From the NCBI GenBank assembly GCA_037903355.1, contig JBAJFE010000049.1:248001-312000 (forward strand): DNA of 64,000 nucleotides, given 5' to 3'. The position numbers were made by a program, and so were the translations under genes. Shown here one piece after another: positions 50,101-59,756 of the stretch. The notes below the pieces were generated by a model. The model did no database searches and had not been told where the DNA came from. It saw nothing but the letters and a program-made list of their open reading frames with translations. How positions within the stretch are numbered: the first letter of the stretch is position 1; each line of letters begins with the position of its first letter. This DNA is from Trichuris trichiura. Its lineage: Eukaryota > Nematoda > Enoplea > Trichinellida > Trichuridae.

Positions 50101-52966
50101 GTTTCGGACCAAAACCAGTCAGCCCGTTCTGCTCCGTAAAGATCAGTTATGAAATTTTATCCGCCTGACATACAGTATGCTCTACATTTTCCAAGTAACT
50201 ACACCTTATCACACGAATAATCGAATAATCGGCGTTGCCTGAAATTAATTTTTTAAAGAAAACTGCTAAGTGTTGAATTTGGATAATCGACTTTGTTAAC
50301 TAAGTTTTATCTTTTTGTCTCAACATCGGGTACTTTAGGTTTTAATCCTTGAATTCAACCTCAAAAGCTGACTACAACATGAACATAACAAAACTTAAAA
50401 TTCAGGGATGTTTGCTTGAAGGCATTTCTAGATCTCGTAGCTGCTAGATTGAGGATACTTAATATAATCGGCAAGTTATCCAATATTTTATTGGATACAC
50501 TTGCCAAAACTACTTATCAACAGTTGCGTAGTTGATTTTTAGAAAAAAATTAGTTTTTTTTCTGATAATGACAACGCCGGAAAAATAAGATTGGGTAAAA
50601 CAAAGGATTAAGCAAAGCTTGCAACAAAATGACGAATCAACAAAAGCACTGAAGCCTAAAAAGTCTTTGAATGTTACCACGTAATGCTAACGAAGAGGAA
50701 CATCCCTATCACAAGAGATATGCTGGTAAAACGAGACAGGTTGCTTCGGAAAGTGAAAAGTAGGCAATTTAAAAATAGCTGAAGCATTTTGGGCTTCTGA
50801 ACAATTTCACCTTTTTTCTTCTTTTGATAGTTCTGATAAATGACGTTTCGGACTAATCGATACTCTACTTCAATAAAGATTTTGCATAAAAAGATCAAAT
50901 TTAATCTGATACTATTATTTTTTTTATCTGTCCTCAAGCTAGTGGCGTCTCACTGTAAGCAAAACTTTCAACTACATTTTGACTACGATGGAATCTTTTT
51001 CAATTAAACTTCATACCGTGCCTATCGTAACATAGAACAATTGATCAATAAAAATGAAAAATAACAAGGCGTGAGCAAATACTAGCATTCAAGTTGCCAA
51101 TGAAAACGTCGCTCAATCTTTTTGTTCCCCAGTCAATGAATAAGAGACGAACGCTTTAGACTTTATCGACTATACTTAAACTCAGCCATTAAAAGAGATA
51201 ACAATGATCATATTTCAGTAGGTTTGTTCTTCTGTCAATTGACAGATAGAAGTTGACAAACTATTGACAGATAGCTGTCGCATAAAGCGATTATGGAACC
51301 TGTTTAGTTTCTGCCCTTCTTACCTGACGTCCCGGCCGTTCATATTCAGACGTTTTGACGCCAATTTCCATAAAAGCGTCAACAATCAATTCATGGATGG
51401 CTCGCATATTAGTCATAAATGGAGACATCAGCTTAAAAAAAAGTAAATAACCAAAGACGACGGAATACAGACATGCTCACTGCCACTTCTGGTTTGGTGA
51501 GCGCGCTTTCAACGCATTTTTTAAAATTCTGCAGCATGTCTACAATTGAACGGCAACTTTCGATGAACGACTATAATTCAACGAATCGGCAGCGCGACTT
51601 ACCGCGACTATAGTCAGTGTGCATGAATTTTTCCATAAACGGATACGGGTCAACGCAAAAGTCGGAAATGCTCTGTAATGTATCGGAGTTGCAGCGAATT
51701 GTCGGCGTAAAGAGTAAATCATACCAAGCATAGAACGAACACGCCTGCTACCATAGCCCAAGCTAGAAGGTACGTGAACATCCCCGCACCGCTGAAGCTG
51801 CGCAAAGGAAAAAAACAATTGGATTTGTTGGATGGGCAAAAGCAAAAAGTGTACTTACAAAGTTATCCCTTTTGCAGAGAGCCGACAGGAGGAAAACAAA
51901 CCGCCAATGTTTACAAGCAAGATGGTTGCAAGAAGAATGAGAAACAATATCCACCTACGGACATAGGCGATTTGAAAAGGTCGCCACGAACGAAAGGAGT
52001 ACCTTTCAGATTCCGCGTGCTTCATTAGCTCTCTGCCTTGTTCAAGCGCCGTGAGGTCGGAGCCGAAAGAAATTATTCTATTCAGCGATGACGTACTTGA
52101 GTTGACCAACTCCGCCAACTTAGCTTCGTATGTCCTAACTGCGCTTTCCTCCTAACGTGAGAGAACAAGGGAAGTGAAAACGGCATGGAAAACCACAACT
52201 GGGCTCACCTGCTTTGAAACCTCGTTCACTAACGTTCGAACGGATGCGATCAAGTCGGAATTGAAGCTATGGTTAAAAGCTTGAACCTGGAAATATAAGG
52301 TCAGCCAAGGGAGTATTTAAAATAGTCCATTGAAACCTTTTCGCCAAATCTGGCCAGTTCGTGGCCAAGATCGTCTACTCCGTCCACGGTCATGGCAATG
52401 GCTTTGTTGGAATGTTCATTGCAATAAATGGCGACGCCGATAAATACGCTTAAATAAAGATATCTTCACTTAAAGAAGTTTCTTGGGACGGGTCAATGAA
52501 ACATTTCTGAATACGTTTTTGAAATACTGAAAGGCATTGGAATTACTAAAAGCCAATTAACCACTAGCGGTGCACTGACACTTCGCTCTAAACCGTTAAC
52601 TACGAAAGAGAATCATTCAACCCAAATAACAACATTACTTACCAACTGACAACAAGGCAGATGATCAACCCTGACGCTATAGCCTTGGCGTCCGATTTCG
52701 GTTTGTTCGAACTGCTTTTGGAGCAACATTTGACCGACCAAAGACCAACGATTACAAGGAATAGGAGCACGCAAACAATAATAGGCAGTGTACCCCAAAT
52801 GATCAAAGACTAAGCAGAATGAATGCTGATAAAAAAGAAATGAAACATTGAATATGTTAATGCTAACCTCGATGTAGTCCTTGCTGGTGAAGTCGCAGGT
52901 CGAGCCGACAGCTTCAAAAGCAAAATTTAAACGTGGAAACTGGTGGAACAAATCGGCTAGCCACAT
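44160..52966 (-). CDS. ttyh: Tweety-family (TTYH) membrane protein, 13 coding exons
   Basis: Exons in order: 52966-52868, 52809-52643, 52448-52337, 52286-52209, 52151-52003, 51954-51859, 51797-51725, 51672-51603, 51539-51481, 51431-51324, 44640-44510, 44448-44347 and 44289-44160. All phases fit, giving 457 aa (human TTYH1 is 450). The start MWLADLFHQFPRLNF matches the family W-x-x-x-L-H-x-x-P-R segment. There are five membrane segments: IIVCVLLFLVIVGLW, then LIICLVVSCVFIGVAIY, ILFLILLATILLV (after ESERW), YLLAWAMVAGVFVL, and FAVMLIALLAFGTVHFV. SISDFCVDPYPF opens the second extracellular region. The cytosolic tail is acidic (YVDPEGND). The family consists of dimeric membrane proteins linked to volume-regulated anion conductance or lipid binding. 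The acceptor at 53008 leaves room for an upstream coding exon. Intron 10 is 6.7 kb and full of Penelope elements. Confidence 0.93.
44829..46621 (+). mobile_element. Penelope-like element family A, copy 1: 5'-truncated RT + GIY-YIG
   Basis: The frame 44829-46465 encodes the 3' two-thirds of a Penelope protein. It contains the RT fingers (SLPKVHKPEVPLRPIVS), palm block A (SYDVKDLFPSI), the catalytic motif KRYVDDIF near 45464, PFLDT and RKPTHTD. It ends in a GIY-YIG nuclease (LIYAIECSCSGIYIGETG near 46056) with its downstream Arg and His. One in-frame TGA (45116-45118) breaks it just before block A; the rest is open, so the copy is young. Homology starts abruptly at 44829 (5' truncation). A purine-rich non-coding tail of about 155 bp follows the stop and abuts the inverted pLTR pair. 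It sits in sense orientation on the plus strand, antisense to the Tweety gene. Confidence 0.92.
46705..46746 (-). ncRNA. Hammerhead-ribozyme-like motif, left pLTR arm
   Basis: Read on the minus strand: CTGAAGA (46742-46736), hairpin GGGTC-TCGCTT-GACCC, then GAAAGCTC (46718-46711), with cleavage expected after the last C. Position 7 is A, which is allowed. Stem III is just the self-complementary AGCT. One unpaired base lies between the first box and stem II. Confidence 0.62.
46786..47896 (+). mobile_element. Penelope-like element family A, copy 2: pLTR + N-terminal half of the ORF
   Basis: ATG 46904 opens 331 codons that form the N-terminal part of the Penelope protein (basic region, then ITKADKGNKIVLLDRTTYN, the conserved pre-RT motif). 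The frame is intact until about 47893, where it meets a partial pLTR and ends. Its last codons (LRSLLITYGTETREPE) overlap the first codons of copy 1 but differ at several bases, so the two pieces are not halves of the same insertion event. The catalytic RT and nuclease parts are absent. Confidence 0.88.
46817..46857 (+). ncRNA. Hammerhead-ribozyme-like motif, right pLTR arm
   Basis: CTGAAGA at 46821-46827, hairpin GGGTC/GACCC with loop TCGCTT, GAAAGCTC at 46844-46851. The flanks CCG and CGG can form the first pairs of stem I. This arm leads into the copy 2 ORF, the position where a ribozyme could trim the RNA 5' end. Confidence 0.65.
47897..48017 (+). repeat. Partial family A pLTR joined to copy 2
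   Basis: From GTGAATTTTCG to AAACTCAACA this repeats the first 119 bp of the pLTR and lacks the segment with the ORF start. It follows the broken copy 2 ORF directly, giving pLTR-ORF fragment-pLTR in direct order. Confidence 0.85.
47930..47970 (+). ncRNA. Hammerhead-ribozyme-like motif, third family A copy
   Basis: CTGAAGA at 47934-47940, hairpin GGGTC/GACCC, GAAAGCTC at 47958-47965. Identical in the core to the copy at 46817. Confidence 0.62.
48216..48320 (+). repeat. Diverged Penelope pLTR, sub-family A2
   Basis: Shares the ribozyme box and TTTTTTCAACGGGACAAAAATCCGTA with the family A pLTR but differs elsewhere. No ORF is attached. Confidence 0.65.
48229..48268 (+). ncRNA. Hammerhead-ribozyme-like motif with the consensus CTGATGA box
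   Basis: CTGATGA at 48233-48239, hairpin GGGTC-TCGAAT-GACCC, GAAA at 48257-48260, then GCTC. This copy has the consensus U at position 7. Stem I can start CCG/CGG and stem III is again AGCT. Confidence 0.68.
48350..48500 (+). repeat. Penelope family B terminal-repeat fragment
   Basis: Contains the family B ribozyme block and, at 48455-48487, TAACGGCTCATCCATCCG followed by TTGGTAGAGC, which recurs at 54868-54900 and in both arms at 59530-59900. It is a fragment without ORF, next to the family A cluster. Confidence 0.7.
48372..48412 (+). ncRNA. Hammerhead-ribozyme-like motif, family B
   Basis: CTGACGA at 48377-48383, hairpin GGAAC-TAGAGC-GTTCC, then GAAAGCTTTG. The core is intact. Relative to family A, the stem II sequence is completely different but both sides have changed together, which argues that pairing is selected. 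Confidence 0.66.
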
Positions 52967-54790
52967 GCTCACAACTGGCACCGACTTCAGCAGTTCGAGC
53001 CTTTGGACTGAAAAATAGAGGATACAAGCGTTAGTCGATAAAAATAACGACTGCATCATAGCGCACGCACTTTTTGCCGCGCAAGTTGACAGACAGATCA
53101 CAAATGACTCACTGACAACGCGGAGGCTGATACAAAACGAAATGCTTCAAGGCGCATAGTCAGCCAAAAAGAATTGACGTCGGAAGGAATACGAAGTGTG
53201 GAAAAAAAGTCCAAACGACAAGACTGCTTAATTTTGTTCACACCCGTTCGCAGAAAGAAAGAAACGGACCTTTTCCGCGGTTTAAACGCCTTATGAAACG
53301 CGTATGATCAGTCATATTTTTGTCCATTGTCATGATGACTCGCGAAAGGCTAATCTGTTTTTCGCTTTAATTCAAGCGCGTAAAACAGCCTGCACGACCA
53401 TAATTGTTCGCTAAGCATAAAGAAAATCCGCGCTGATACAAGCATAAAAAACTAGTAATTTACTGACCGTATACCAAAAAAACGAAGCGCAGGTTAGAAC
53501 AAACAAAAGTGTTCACAAAGACGCAGCGACCTTGGCAGGAGGACGTTGGGCTGACATGGCAAGTTCGCGTCTACTCTCTTTGCTTTCAGAGGTCAAAGAG
53601 TACAACAACTTTGGTGCGTGCAACCCGCCAGGCGATTGGCCATCCTTCTAACTCATAATTTCGTCGCACGTCGCCTTAACTCTAGCAAGGGCGAAAAAAG
53701 CCAATTTGTATACAGAAAAAATAATTGGAAATGAAGCTGGGTAGACTGAAACAATCCACCAACTAGCTGAACGCGTAAGTACGGCACGTGTTTAAAAATT
53801 GATATACTTAAGGCGACCACGTTTCCAATGAGCCTTTCTTACAAACAGTTGTCAAGTTAGGTCATTTACTGGAGTTCACTTTCATTCGGGAAAGTTCACA
53901 TGTGAAAGATTGGCCGCCTGAGCGGACGCTGCCTCTCCCAGCTAAGTGCTGCATTTATTTCCGCTGTACCTGCATTCCTTTCACCCACGTGTGGTTGAAT
54001 CCAGTCGTGGTTGAAATGGTTTGGTCGTGTGACGCGTTTTCAAGAAAGGCAAAGGATGCCGTGTGACTTTACGTTGAATTAAAAATTTGTCACTTTTGTC
54101 CTTTTTAAGTCGTTCGTAACGACTAAGCTTAAACGCTTATTTCGGTTCGCGAATGTACAGTAGGGTCCGTTTGTAAGAAAAATGAATTTTTAACTTGTTG
54201 AAAAATGTTCCCTTAGTTTAACCGTTCTTTTAATAGCTTTAATAACTTTTAAGTTTAAGCTAAAAACGGGTGGATGCAAGGTAACGGACTAGGCTTATCC
54301 AACACTTTTCCGATGTTAATAATTTATGGAAAAGTGAAAAAACACGCAACATGAAATAATGAAGACGTTGATACGAAATAAAGCGGGAATATTACAACGT
54401 ATTACGGTGACTGGCAAAAGCCGTAAATCACTGCCCCCTTAAAAGCTGCTGTATCCCCTGTCGACGCGAACGTCGATTATCGATTTTAGCGAAAAAACAA
54501 TCATTTGCTTTTTTCCCAAGTCTTAACGCAAAGAAACAAATGGCACGAGCTGCTAACGCTGCAAATCTGTTGGGAAGACATGGTCCGCTTGAAACGCAGC
54601 TGCCTTTCCTAACTCCCCAACAATAAGTTACTTTCAGTGCGCGAACCGCACTTTGACGAACCCTCCACGTACTTTACATTGATACGAGTGAACTAACGGG
54701 ATTCGAACTGGTATAGGACTGAAATAAGTTAACAGATAACTTTTGAGCATTACTGTAGTCGATTAAAGTTTCGAAAGACAGGATGTCTTT
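52967..54790. other. Region between the Tweety start and Penelope B
   Basis: Contains a likely 5' exon extension of Tweety (52967-53007, open frame after the acceptor). On the minus strand, a possible 15-codon terminal exon at 54718-54674 (acceptor TTATTTCAG, stop TAA) would fit in phase with the unidentified gene at 56698-57529. Nothing else is supportable. Confidence 0.4.
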
Positions 54791-54794
54791 TAAC

Positions 54795-56607
54795 AGGCTT
54801 GAATAGTTTCATAGTAGATCTTCAGATTCGCGGGTTTGGCCTGTTGGATGTATCTGTAAGTAAACTTCAAAGTGCCCTACCAACGGATGGATGAGCAAAT
54901 TGTAAGAGAAAATACAGAACAATTTGTATACCGTACGTTTCGGAACTGCTCGTGTTCCGTCGTCAGCAGTGTTGGGAAGAAGGTGTTTATTCGGTAAGGG
55001 GTTTATATAGCGCATGGGTACAATGGGTGTTTGATTAGTTGGGTAGGGCGCAGCATTGGAATTTATTAATCGGCGCAGCCCATACTTCACTAACCTCCAC
55101 GCCATTGTCGCGATTGATAGTGGAGTTGCTCTGGATGTACAGAGACTCCTTAATACGCCTAAGATGTAACAAGCTTTCGTGGCATATGATCTTCGGGTGC
55201 GGGTCGAGTGTGCACCGAGATGCGTGCTCAACGATCACTGACACTGAGGCACTTATCGCGTTCTCCATGGCTTTTCGAGGGTCCGTTGTCGGTGGACGCC
55301 CTCGGCCGGTGGCCTGTACCCCATTGAGTCTTCGTTCGGCGTTCTTGTATGTCAACACATTCTTCATGTGTTGGCCGAATCTCTTAAGTAAAGTGTTGCC
55401 CGTTTCTCCTATGTACGAGGCGTTGCAACCACACTTTATTTGGTAAATGACACCGGGTCTGCTGTCAAAAGGAACCTTGATCTTGTCATTTCTCACAATC
55501 GAACGAAGATTACATGAACTTTTAAATCTCACGTTGAAATTTAAGGAGCGCCCCAGTCTCCTGACTCGTTCACTTAAACCACTGTAGTAGGGAAGGAGCA
55601 GCACCGGGCGTTGTTGGTTATCAGGCGGGGACGGTGATGAAGGTTTATTTTGTTGGCACTGTTTAATAATGGAATTGATGCATTTTCTGGGGTATTCGTT
55701 ACTGCATAGTGTGTTATAAATGTGTCTTAATTCTGTATTTAAATATTCGGGGTCACAAACCGTTAGGGCCCTGTCAACCATCCCTTTAACTATACCTCTT
55801 TTAACTGAAATAGGGTGATGAGAAGAAAAGTTTAGGTGCCGGTCAGAGTGGGTGGGTTTTCTATAAGCTGTTGTTTTTAACTTATTCCCTTGTTTAATGA
55901 CAAAGACACCTAGAAAAGGGAGTTTACAATTATTTTCCTTCTCAATGGTTAGCGTTATCTGGTTGGGGAAGAGACTATTCAGGTGTTCCAAGAGAGTTTC
56001 TTCACTGCCTGATTTTAAGATGGCAAAGATGTCGTCTACATATCTTTTGAAAAGGATAGGAGGGGCACAGTCTTGCAGAGTGCTGAAGGCTTTTTCTTCG
56101 AGATGTTCCATGAAGATTTCCGCAAGTATGGGGGAGAGTGGACTGCCCATAGGCGCACCGTCCTTTTATGAGAAGAAATTATCCTGGAATCTGAAGTAGT
56201 TGCCCTCGCGCATGCAGAACGACACTAATTTAACTGTGTGGGTGGGGTTTAATTTCGTCCTCTGCAAGATGGTGTCGTCCGCATCTAACAGAGTTTGAAG
56301 CAAGTTGATGGTATATTTTATGGGAACGCTTGTGAAAAGGTCTTTTACATCGTAACTGACCATGATGTCAGCGGGCTGCATTTTTATGTCCTTTAGTGTG
56401 GAACAAAGTTCTTTACAATTTTTAGCATTGGACTCGCGTTTTCCGGATAGGGGTTGGATTATAGTTTTTAGATATGAACAAAGTGTTGAGGTGACGCTAT
56501 TAATGCTGGAGACAACTGGTCTTAGGGGGACACCTGGTTTGTGGATTTTGGGAATCCAGAGTCGATTAAAGTAGGATAAAAGAAAGTTGGCTAAGTTGCA
56601 GTAGTCA
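54795..56607 (-). mobile_element. Penelope-like element family B: 5'-truncated RT + GIY-YIG with ribozyme-bearing tail
   Basis: On the minus strand a frame from about 56606 to 55035 encodes RT motifs RLWIPKIHKPGVPLRPVVS, SYDVKDLFTSVP, MGSPLSPILAE and KRYVDDIFAI (near 56050), and a C-terminal GIY-YIG nuclease (VIYQIKCGCNASYIGETG near 55440). One in-frame TAA (56168-56166) replaces a Gln found at the same place in family A; otherwise the frame is open. The N-terminal third is missing (truncation at about 56607). The 3' non-coding part holds a hammerhead-like motif and the GGATGGATGAGCAA terminal block. It lies within, and in the same orientation as, an unidentified host gene. Confidence 0.92.
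54928..54974 (-). ncRNA. Hammerhead-ribozyme-like motif in the 3' tail of Penelope B
   Basis: On the minus strand: CTGACGA (54966-54960), hairpin GGAAC-ACGAGCA-GTTCC, GAAACGTA. Stem III is the palindrome ACGT rather than AGCT. Stem I can form from ACTG with CGGT. It lies on the element's coding strand about 70 nt after its stop codon. Confidence 0.68.
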
Positions 56608-56697
56608 CCTTGTTTCTACAAGCGGGCAAAGGAGCAAAATGGGACATTTAGTATTTCTTTCATTCTCCTTCTCGCTGTATCGACCACTTTTCAATAC

Positions 56698-57529
56698 CTT
56701 GTCTGTAGCGCTAAGCAAAAACCTAAGCGATAAGCGCCCCAGTGACGAAGGCCTCTTTACCAATTCGTGCAAATTCCTGATCCAAAATCTTCTGTCGCCT
56801 AAGGTTGGGGGTAAGCGTCGATTGAACACAGCCAGCAAATGATTCTGCTTCATAAATGCAATGGCTGTCGCTTCGGTAAGGTCTCTACAGATATTATCGA
56901 ACTCGTATTGAGTAATTGCGATGAAGTTTTTCAACGTGATTAGAAGAACAGTGGAGGGCTTTTCTTGTTGCTCTCTTTCAGACGACAATAAACTTCTACC
57001 ATCCACTATGGCAGGACGGAGCGGCCTATCCGGCGTAAGCGGCAAAGAACTCATTACCGTCAGCTCAAGTACTTCAACAATTGCCTACATTTCCAGTTCA
57101 GCTTAACTGCGATCCAAACCAAGAAAGTAAGTCACCTACAAGAAGCAGATTCAGCAAGTGGATTTGCTTGAGAATTCAAATGGGAACGTAACCATCAAGA
57201 AAAAACAAACGACCAAGCGTACAAAAAAGTCGTAATAAAAGGGTGCACTTCGCCGGTAAAACTGATTTGCAGGTAAGGTCCCTTCCCGCCTTCTGTATTT
57301 TGTATTTCATCCCCACGAGAGATATCCATATCGTGCGAGCTTCCTTTCTAGTTAGTTTGTTTACTCCTCGCGCTCTTAGCGTCAGTTTATGTTTCATTGC
57401 AAAACAGTGTTTGGAATTACAGTAACTGTGGAGACGTCCACCGCCACAATGCTGCTGATACTCGCAAGTTAAGAGGCGCGAAAGAGAATCGGCAGCGGCG
57501 TTTAACGAATCCATTGCACTTTCAGCCAT
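56698..57529 (-). CDS. Unidentified gene, two internal exons; first has an AZUL-like Cys cluster
   Basis: Exon 57529-57365 (ATG 57529; may extend upstream) ends at GTAAAC. Exon 57084-56698 runs from the acceptor AATGTAG to the donor GTATTG and is exactly 129 codons, phase 0 on both sides, so the two join in frame. The first exon has AAADSLSRLLTCEYQQHC, then YCNSKHC. This resembles the amino-terminal zinc-binding (AZUL) domain of UBE3A (AAAKxLxxxY..GCG..CxxxxC), but the cysteine spacing is wider than in UBE3A. The second exon is helical (LLITLKNFIAITQYEFDNICRDLTE) and matches nothing I recognise in UBE3A. Downstream exons are interrupted by Penelope B. UBE3A identity is a guess. Confidence 0.45.
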
Positions 57530-59644
57530 TAGTTCTTGCTGGTGACCTGCGCCGCGTTTTGGAAGTACTCGGAATGTCGTTGACAAAAGCTGGTTTTGCC
57601 TAGCCCCCTTGTTGAAGTTATTTAGCTGAGGATGGATCCTGATAGTCGCAAAAGCGTCTAGCTTTTTCGTTTATATTCACTGACTCATTAAACGAACAAA
57701 CCGTTATTTCCACCATGAAAACCTCTACGCATGTTACATTAAATTCAATCTTCAACTGCTACAGTACAGAGATTTGTACCTACCAGTTTTTTTTCGGTAG
57801 AGTATTTGCTTTGACTGCATGCTGGTTCCTCAATTTGCAAGGCGCGCAATAACAAATCCTTAAATAAACAATAATTCGGCTATAGTTCAAAGAAGCTTTA
57901 GCATCTATTTGTTCCCTTAATAGCGAAAGCGTTTTAAGATCTTCAGCGTTTCATGAAAGAGCTTTCCGAACTAGTAATTGAATTTTGCACTTCTATTATT
58001 ACAACAAGCCTTTGGATATTTAGATGCATCTTGCCAGCATTTATTCGACGAAGCACTCGATAATCCCCTTTTATTATTATTCTCTCAACGCTTCAAGCAT
58101 AGCAACTATCACGCGGTACATTTCGTGAAATAGCGATGAAACCACTGCAGAAGAAGTTAGAGAAGCGAATGACAGTGACAGATTAAAATCACTTTGCGCC
58201 TCAGGGCTCAGTTCACGTTTAGTTCCCCATTCACCTTTTTCTACAGCAGAGCAATATCAGAGCTTCTACTGGAAGAGATAACATTTGCCGTAGCTAACAA
58301 TGCTTTCACCCTACGAACCGCTAAAAATATTTAATATTAATTAATGCGAAGCTCATTGAATGGGCGACTTAATCCAACCTGGAATTGTAGGCAAACATTA
58401 GGCGGGCCACCCCAACTTCTTTTAATAGACATCTAAACTGTCTTAAAGGGTATGTCTATCTTGCAAACGGTAATCATTTTTTGAGGTGTATCATTCGACA
58501 TTCCTCCAATGGCAATAGTCAATAAAATGTAGCATCTCTCCAGTGTTTGCTTTACTGTACTCCAACCTACTGGTCTTTTCAATCAAAGCGGAAGAACAGT
58601 TGCAAATGCGGCAGTAATATAGAGTAGGTTACACGCGTTAACAAGTTTAGTTCGCTTCTTCATTTGGTATGACGGATGGCACTTAATCAACCCCTTTGCC
58701 TGACAATTACAGCCTAAGTTACATCAGTAGAATCCAAGTCGTTGTCAAATGCACCTGAAGAAGCCACGGAAATCATAGTTAACAAAAGGGCAATTATTCA
58801 ACCATACTGGTTGTCTTAAAGCTTGTTTTTTTTAAATTTCTGTTACAATCGCTCTGAAACTTACGAACACAATAATGGCATAACTGATAACGTCACTTCT
58901 GAGCATTAGCATAAAGACGAATAGTTACACTTTTTTTCCTGTGATGCTGTGCTTTACGAAAATACGCGCCATCTCACGGAGTGAAGTTCATCTTAATTTT
59001 GAAAAGTTTATTTGCATAACATTCTGTCTAGTAGTAAGCAAGTCGTGTTGAAACTTCACTGAGGCCACAATTGTTCTTTTTCGCAATTTACTAGCATTTC
59101 ATTATTCTTGCCTTCATAGGAGCAAGGAGTGACGTAATGTTTTTATATCTGTCATAGAGGCACACAGCCATACCAGATTGAACTTTCTCATCGACCTGAA
59201 AGTAAAAAATGAGCCGAATTAACGCGATGTATCTGATAAGCAAGCAAATGATGCTTTAATAAGAAAAGAGTGCTATAAAATATTGATTACGAGTTAGCAG
59301 TACATAAACAGTTATCCTGCTGGGACATTGAAGAAGCTGCAAATTGATCAAAGTGATTATGATGCGTTCAATATACGTTAATAGATTAAGTAAACTGATA
59401 TTCAGTGACTCATTGCTACAAATTCAGGAATTCTATTAGTTAGTAATTAAGTAGAGAACTTGGCTATTTTTAGTATTAATAATACGTTCCCGTAAACCTG
59501 ATTAGGAGGTCTTCTACGGCTTTTCCCGTTTATTTGTGTCTGTGCTGGTCTCTGTAAATGAACGAAACAACTGCTCTACCAACAGATGGATGAGCAATTA
59601 TTAAGAAAAATTGTATGGGATCAATAAACTCAACTTTTACTTCA

Positions 59645-59680
59645 GAGCTTTTGGAACGCTCTAGTTCTGTCGTCAGTGAG
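59645..59680 (-). ncRNA. Decayed hammerhead-like motif, left arm
   Basis: The minus strand reads CTGACGA (59676-59670), GAAC-TAGAGC-GTTC hairpin, then CAAAAGCTC. The G of the GAAA box is A, so catalysis is unlikely. Confidence 0.5.
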
Positions 59681-59719
59681 TTGGAGGAGCTGAAGTGAGC
59701 TGGAATGAGTTCCTCCAAC

Positions 59720-59756
59720 TCACTGACGACGCAACTAGAGCGTTCCAAAAGCTCTG
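59720..59756 (+). ncRNA. Decayed hammerhead-like motif, right arm
   Basis: CTGACGA at 59723-59729, a weakened GCAAC/GTTCC hairpin, then CAAAAGCTC. It shares the G-to-A change with the other arm, so the change preceded the inverted duplication or was copied between the arms. Confidence 0.5.

Larger units (their letters stand above)
44641..51323 (-). other. Intron 10 of the Tweety gene, carrying a Penelope cluster
   Basis: A 6.68-kb intron. From 44829 to about 48500 it is almost entirely Penelope-derived sequence, annotated separately. From 48650 to 51323 I see no gene; short frames lack support. Near 51230-51285 the palindrome CTGTCAATTGACAG and repeats of TTGACAGATAG occur just after the exon 10 donor. 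Confidence 0.8.

Noticed and set aside
52613..53101. 162-codon minus-strand frame
   Set aside because: It reads across Tweety exon 1, its intron and exon 2. The exon 2 part is out of frame; the spliced model restores the first membrane segment.
54809..55446. Long frames on both strands over the 3' end of Penelope B
   Set aside because: They are shadows of the GIY-YIG coding frame.
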